Position numbers and translations under genes: made by a program. From positions 1-7,485 of the forward strand of contig CALBSO010000054.1 in NCBI GenBank assembly GCA_937968015.1: a DNA stretch of 7,485 nucleotides, in the 5' to 3' direction. Source of the stretch: an uncultured Thermomicrobia bacterium (lineage in GTDB: Bacteria; Chloroflexota; Chloroflexia; Thermomicrobiales; JALYUS01). Shown here piece after piece: positions 6,765-7,485 of the stretch. A model generated the notes under the pieces. That model worked only from the letters and a program-made list of their open reading frames with translations. It was not told the origin of the DNA and made no database searches. The stretch's first letter is position 1, and every line of letters starts with the position of its first letter.

Positions 6765-6992
6765 TTAGACTGCCCGGTCCCGGCGGCGTCGACGGGCGAG
6801 CAGCAGCCAGACACCGGCGATCGCGAGGAGGCCGAAGAGGGGCAGGAGCATCGCGAATGATGCCTCCGGGGCATCGTTGCCCCCACCATCGTTACCATTG
6901 CCGTTTCCCGATGCGGCCAAGACAAGTTGCGCAGAGGACGCGAATGCGAGAATCGCACCGACGAGTGGAAGGAGCCGCTTAGCAATGACCAT
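6765..6992 (-). CDS. Tiny exosortase substrate preprotein (PEP-CTERM-like)
   Basis: A 75-residue preprotein. ATG at 6992 has AAAGGTGGG eight bases upstream; the frame is open to 7202 but the extension lacks a start signal and would bury the signal peptide. Residues 1-27 are a signal peptide (MVIAKRLLPLVGAILAFASS, AQLVLA, A) with cleavage near LVLA/A. Residues 28-40 (SGNGNGNDGGGND) are Asn/Gly-rich. Residues 41-45 (APEAS) stand where the PEP motif of exosortase substrates lies, followed by a hydrophobic helix 46-66 (FAMLLPLFGLLAIAGVWLLLA) and RRRRRDR. Known families of this architecture are cut at the motif by an exosortase, and one is encoded next. If both cuts occur, the mature product is only some 15-18 residues, remarkably small. 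TAA at 6767-6765 directly abuts the exosortase GTG. Leader of the three-gene operon. Alternatives: a small membrane anchor that is not cleaved. Confidence 0.8.
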   Translation of the reverse strand: MVIAKRLLPLVGAILAFASSAQLVLAASGNGNGNDGGGNDAPEASFAMLLPLFGLLAIAGVWLLLARRRRRDRAV

Positions 6993-7000
6993 GACCGATA

Positions 7001-7009
7001 CCCACCTTT
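7001..7009 (-). promoter_or_regulatory. Ribosome binding site fixing the substrate-gene start
   Basis: On the minus strand AAAGGTGGG ends eight bases before the ATG at 6992. It is the only good ribosome site in the frame and places the start immediately before the signal peptide. The first gene thus appears well translated, while the two downstream genes lean on coupling. Confidence 0.55.
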
Positions 7010-7076
7010 CATTGTGCTGACAGCTGCTCGCGTTCCGGAGCAGGCGGGCGTTATCCGTTCGACGCCCGACACTTGT

Positions 7077-7121
7077 AATAACGTATATCACCGTCAAATT
7101 GTGATGCTTAGTCTTGTTATT
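7077..7121. promoter_or_regulatory. Nested dyad, candidate operator upstream of the exosortase operon
   Basis: Two inverted repeats share one centre region: ATCAC (7087-7091) / GTGAT (7101-7105) around nine bases, and AATAAC (7077-7082) / GTTATT (7116-7121) outside it. This is the most AT-rich patch between 6993 and 7250, and it lies 85-130 bases before the substrate gene. A minus-strand TTGACG (7097-7092) lies in the centre and could be a -35 element, but no convincing -10 follows at 16-18 bases. It is a reasonable place for the operon promoter and a dimeric regulator, without direct proof. Confidence 0.3.
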
Positions 7122-7251
7122 GGGCTCACGGTCGCCGGGGTGTCGCACGACAATCAGAACGGCTCTGGCACCGATTCCGTGCTTCATCTCGCGCTGCCAC
7201 ACTCCTCCGACCGATCTCGTCGGGGTCGCCTCACGAAACGGACAACATCGG

Positions 7252-7260
7252 TGCTATAAT
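7252..7260 (+). promoter_or_regulatory. Extended -10 promoter element (TGcTATAAT), rightward
   Basis: A perfect TATAAT (7255-7260) preceded by TG one base upstream is a full extended -10 motif, able to work without a good -35; none is seen around 7232-7237. It points away from the exosortase operon and would start RNA near 7266, inside the left arm of the inverted-repeat element. Confidence 0.5.
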
Positions 7261-7366
7261 GGTGCATCCGGTCAATTCACTGCATAGAGTTGGAACGCTG
7301 TTTGTCTTGTATGGCCAAGAACAACATGGCAATACAAGGACAACGAACTTGCCGGATGCACCACTA
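7257..7366. repeat. 110-base inverted-repeat element, hairpin within hairpin (MITE or IS-end-like)
   Basis: Outer arms TAATGGTGCATCCGG (7257-7271) and CCGGATGCACCACTA (7352-7366) are inverted with one mismatch in 15. Inner arms TTGTCTTGTATGGCCA (7302-7317) and TGGCAATACAAGGACAA (7327-7343) are near-perfect inverted repeats around a nine-base loop. The base composition is lower in GC than the neighbouring genes. Such long symmetrical elements are typical of miniature inverted-repeat transposable elements, IS ends, or a structured leader RNA. No clear target-site duplication is visible. The left arm contains the -10 box, so if transcribed the RNA start would fall within the outer stem. Confidence 0.6.
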
Positions 7367-7485
7367 AGGCCGCGACGGCAGCGGGCGCGGTGCTGCTGGC
7401 TGCGGCGATTAATGATTATCTGCCATTACATCTGCCGGCCTGTTTCCTACCGTTTCACTCCTTGCAGGAAAACACGTCATGTCGT
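7367..7485 (+). other. Right edge, no gene assigned; one frame remains open
   Basis: The plus-strand frame through AAG at 7366-7368 has no stop from 7288 to the window end. It reads KAATAAGAVLLAAAINDYL from 7366, followed by a Pro/Cys/Phe-rich stretch. It has no ATG; a GTG near 7390 lacks a ribosome site. It could be the beginning of a gene that continues beyond the window, possibly the transposase of an element bounded by the inverted repeats, or chance. I recognise no family. From 6993 to 7251 I see only the regulatory dyad and no gene. Confidence 0.2.

Noticed and set aside
6993..7202. N-terminal extension of the substrate gene to 7202
   Set aside because: It would put 70 polar residues before an obvious signal peptide; the ribosome site at 7001-7009 fixes the start at 6992.
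7257..7366. CRISPR repeat or tRNA-like fold at the nested hairpin
   Set aside because: No repeated units or spacers, and no cloverleaf or T-loop consensus; it is a single extended inverted repeat.
7311..7367. 18-residue open frame MAKNNMAIQGQRTCRMHH within the inverted-repeat element
   Set aside because: It lies inside the hairpin arms, whose symmetry explains the sequence, and no ribosome site precedes it.

Overview
This is a GC-rich window whose main content is a compact, dedicated exosortase locus. The organism cannot be named from sequence alone. The high-GC coding style, GTG starts, an ST7-like TPR protein and an exosortase next to a GspE_N/GT2 glycosyltransferase would fit a Chloroflexota (Thermomicrobia-like) bacterium; this is inference with low confidence.

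Left part (1-2018). The tail of an IS5-type transposase (DUF4096 region) enters from the left edge on the + strand and stops at 127. Then come two minus-strand genes read towards the left edge: a two-winged-helix protein (1437-2018, GTG start) and an ST7-like TPR protein (334-1311). They are separated by 125 bases and may or may not be co-transcribed.

Middle (2019-2720). A 330-base divergent intergenic region holds a likely minus-strand -10 box, a threefold heptamer repeat and a possible plus-strand -10 box. It precedes a small plus-strand membrane protein (2349-2633) with an N-terminal signal sequence, a short outer segment, one transmembrane helix and a strongly basic tail. That gene converges on the large operon, with two short hairpins between them.

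Main operon (6992 down to 2721, minus strand). Three genes are packed with essentially no gaps. First is a 75-residue preprotein (6765-6992) consisting of a signal peptide, an Asn/Gly-rich spacer of about 12-15 residues, a PEA motif, a hydrophobic helix and an Arg cluster, which is the architecture of a PEP-CTERM-type exosortase substrate. Second is a 617-residue exosortase (4911-6764) with recognisable Cys/Arg/His catalytic residues and a C-terminal outer domain resembling EpsI. Third is a 728-residue glycosyltransferase (2721-4907) with GspE/MshEN-type N-terminal modules and a processive, cellulose-synthase-like GT2 domain between membrane helices. The likely picture is that the small protein is exported, held by its C-terminal helix, cut and transferred by the exosortase, and that the glycosyltransferase makes or extends the glycan it is attached to or decorated with.

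Right part (6993-7485). The operon's upstream region carries a nested dyad. Beyond it is a 110-base inverted-repeat element (hairpin within hairpin) whose left end overlaps a strong extended -10 box (TGcTATAAT) pointing right. No gene could be assigned with confidence after it, although one frame is open to the window edge.
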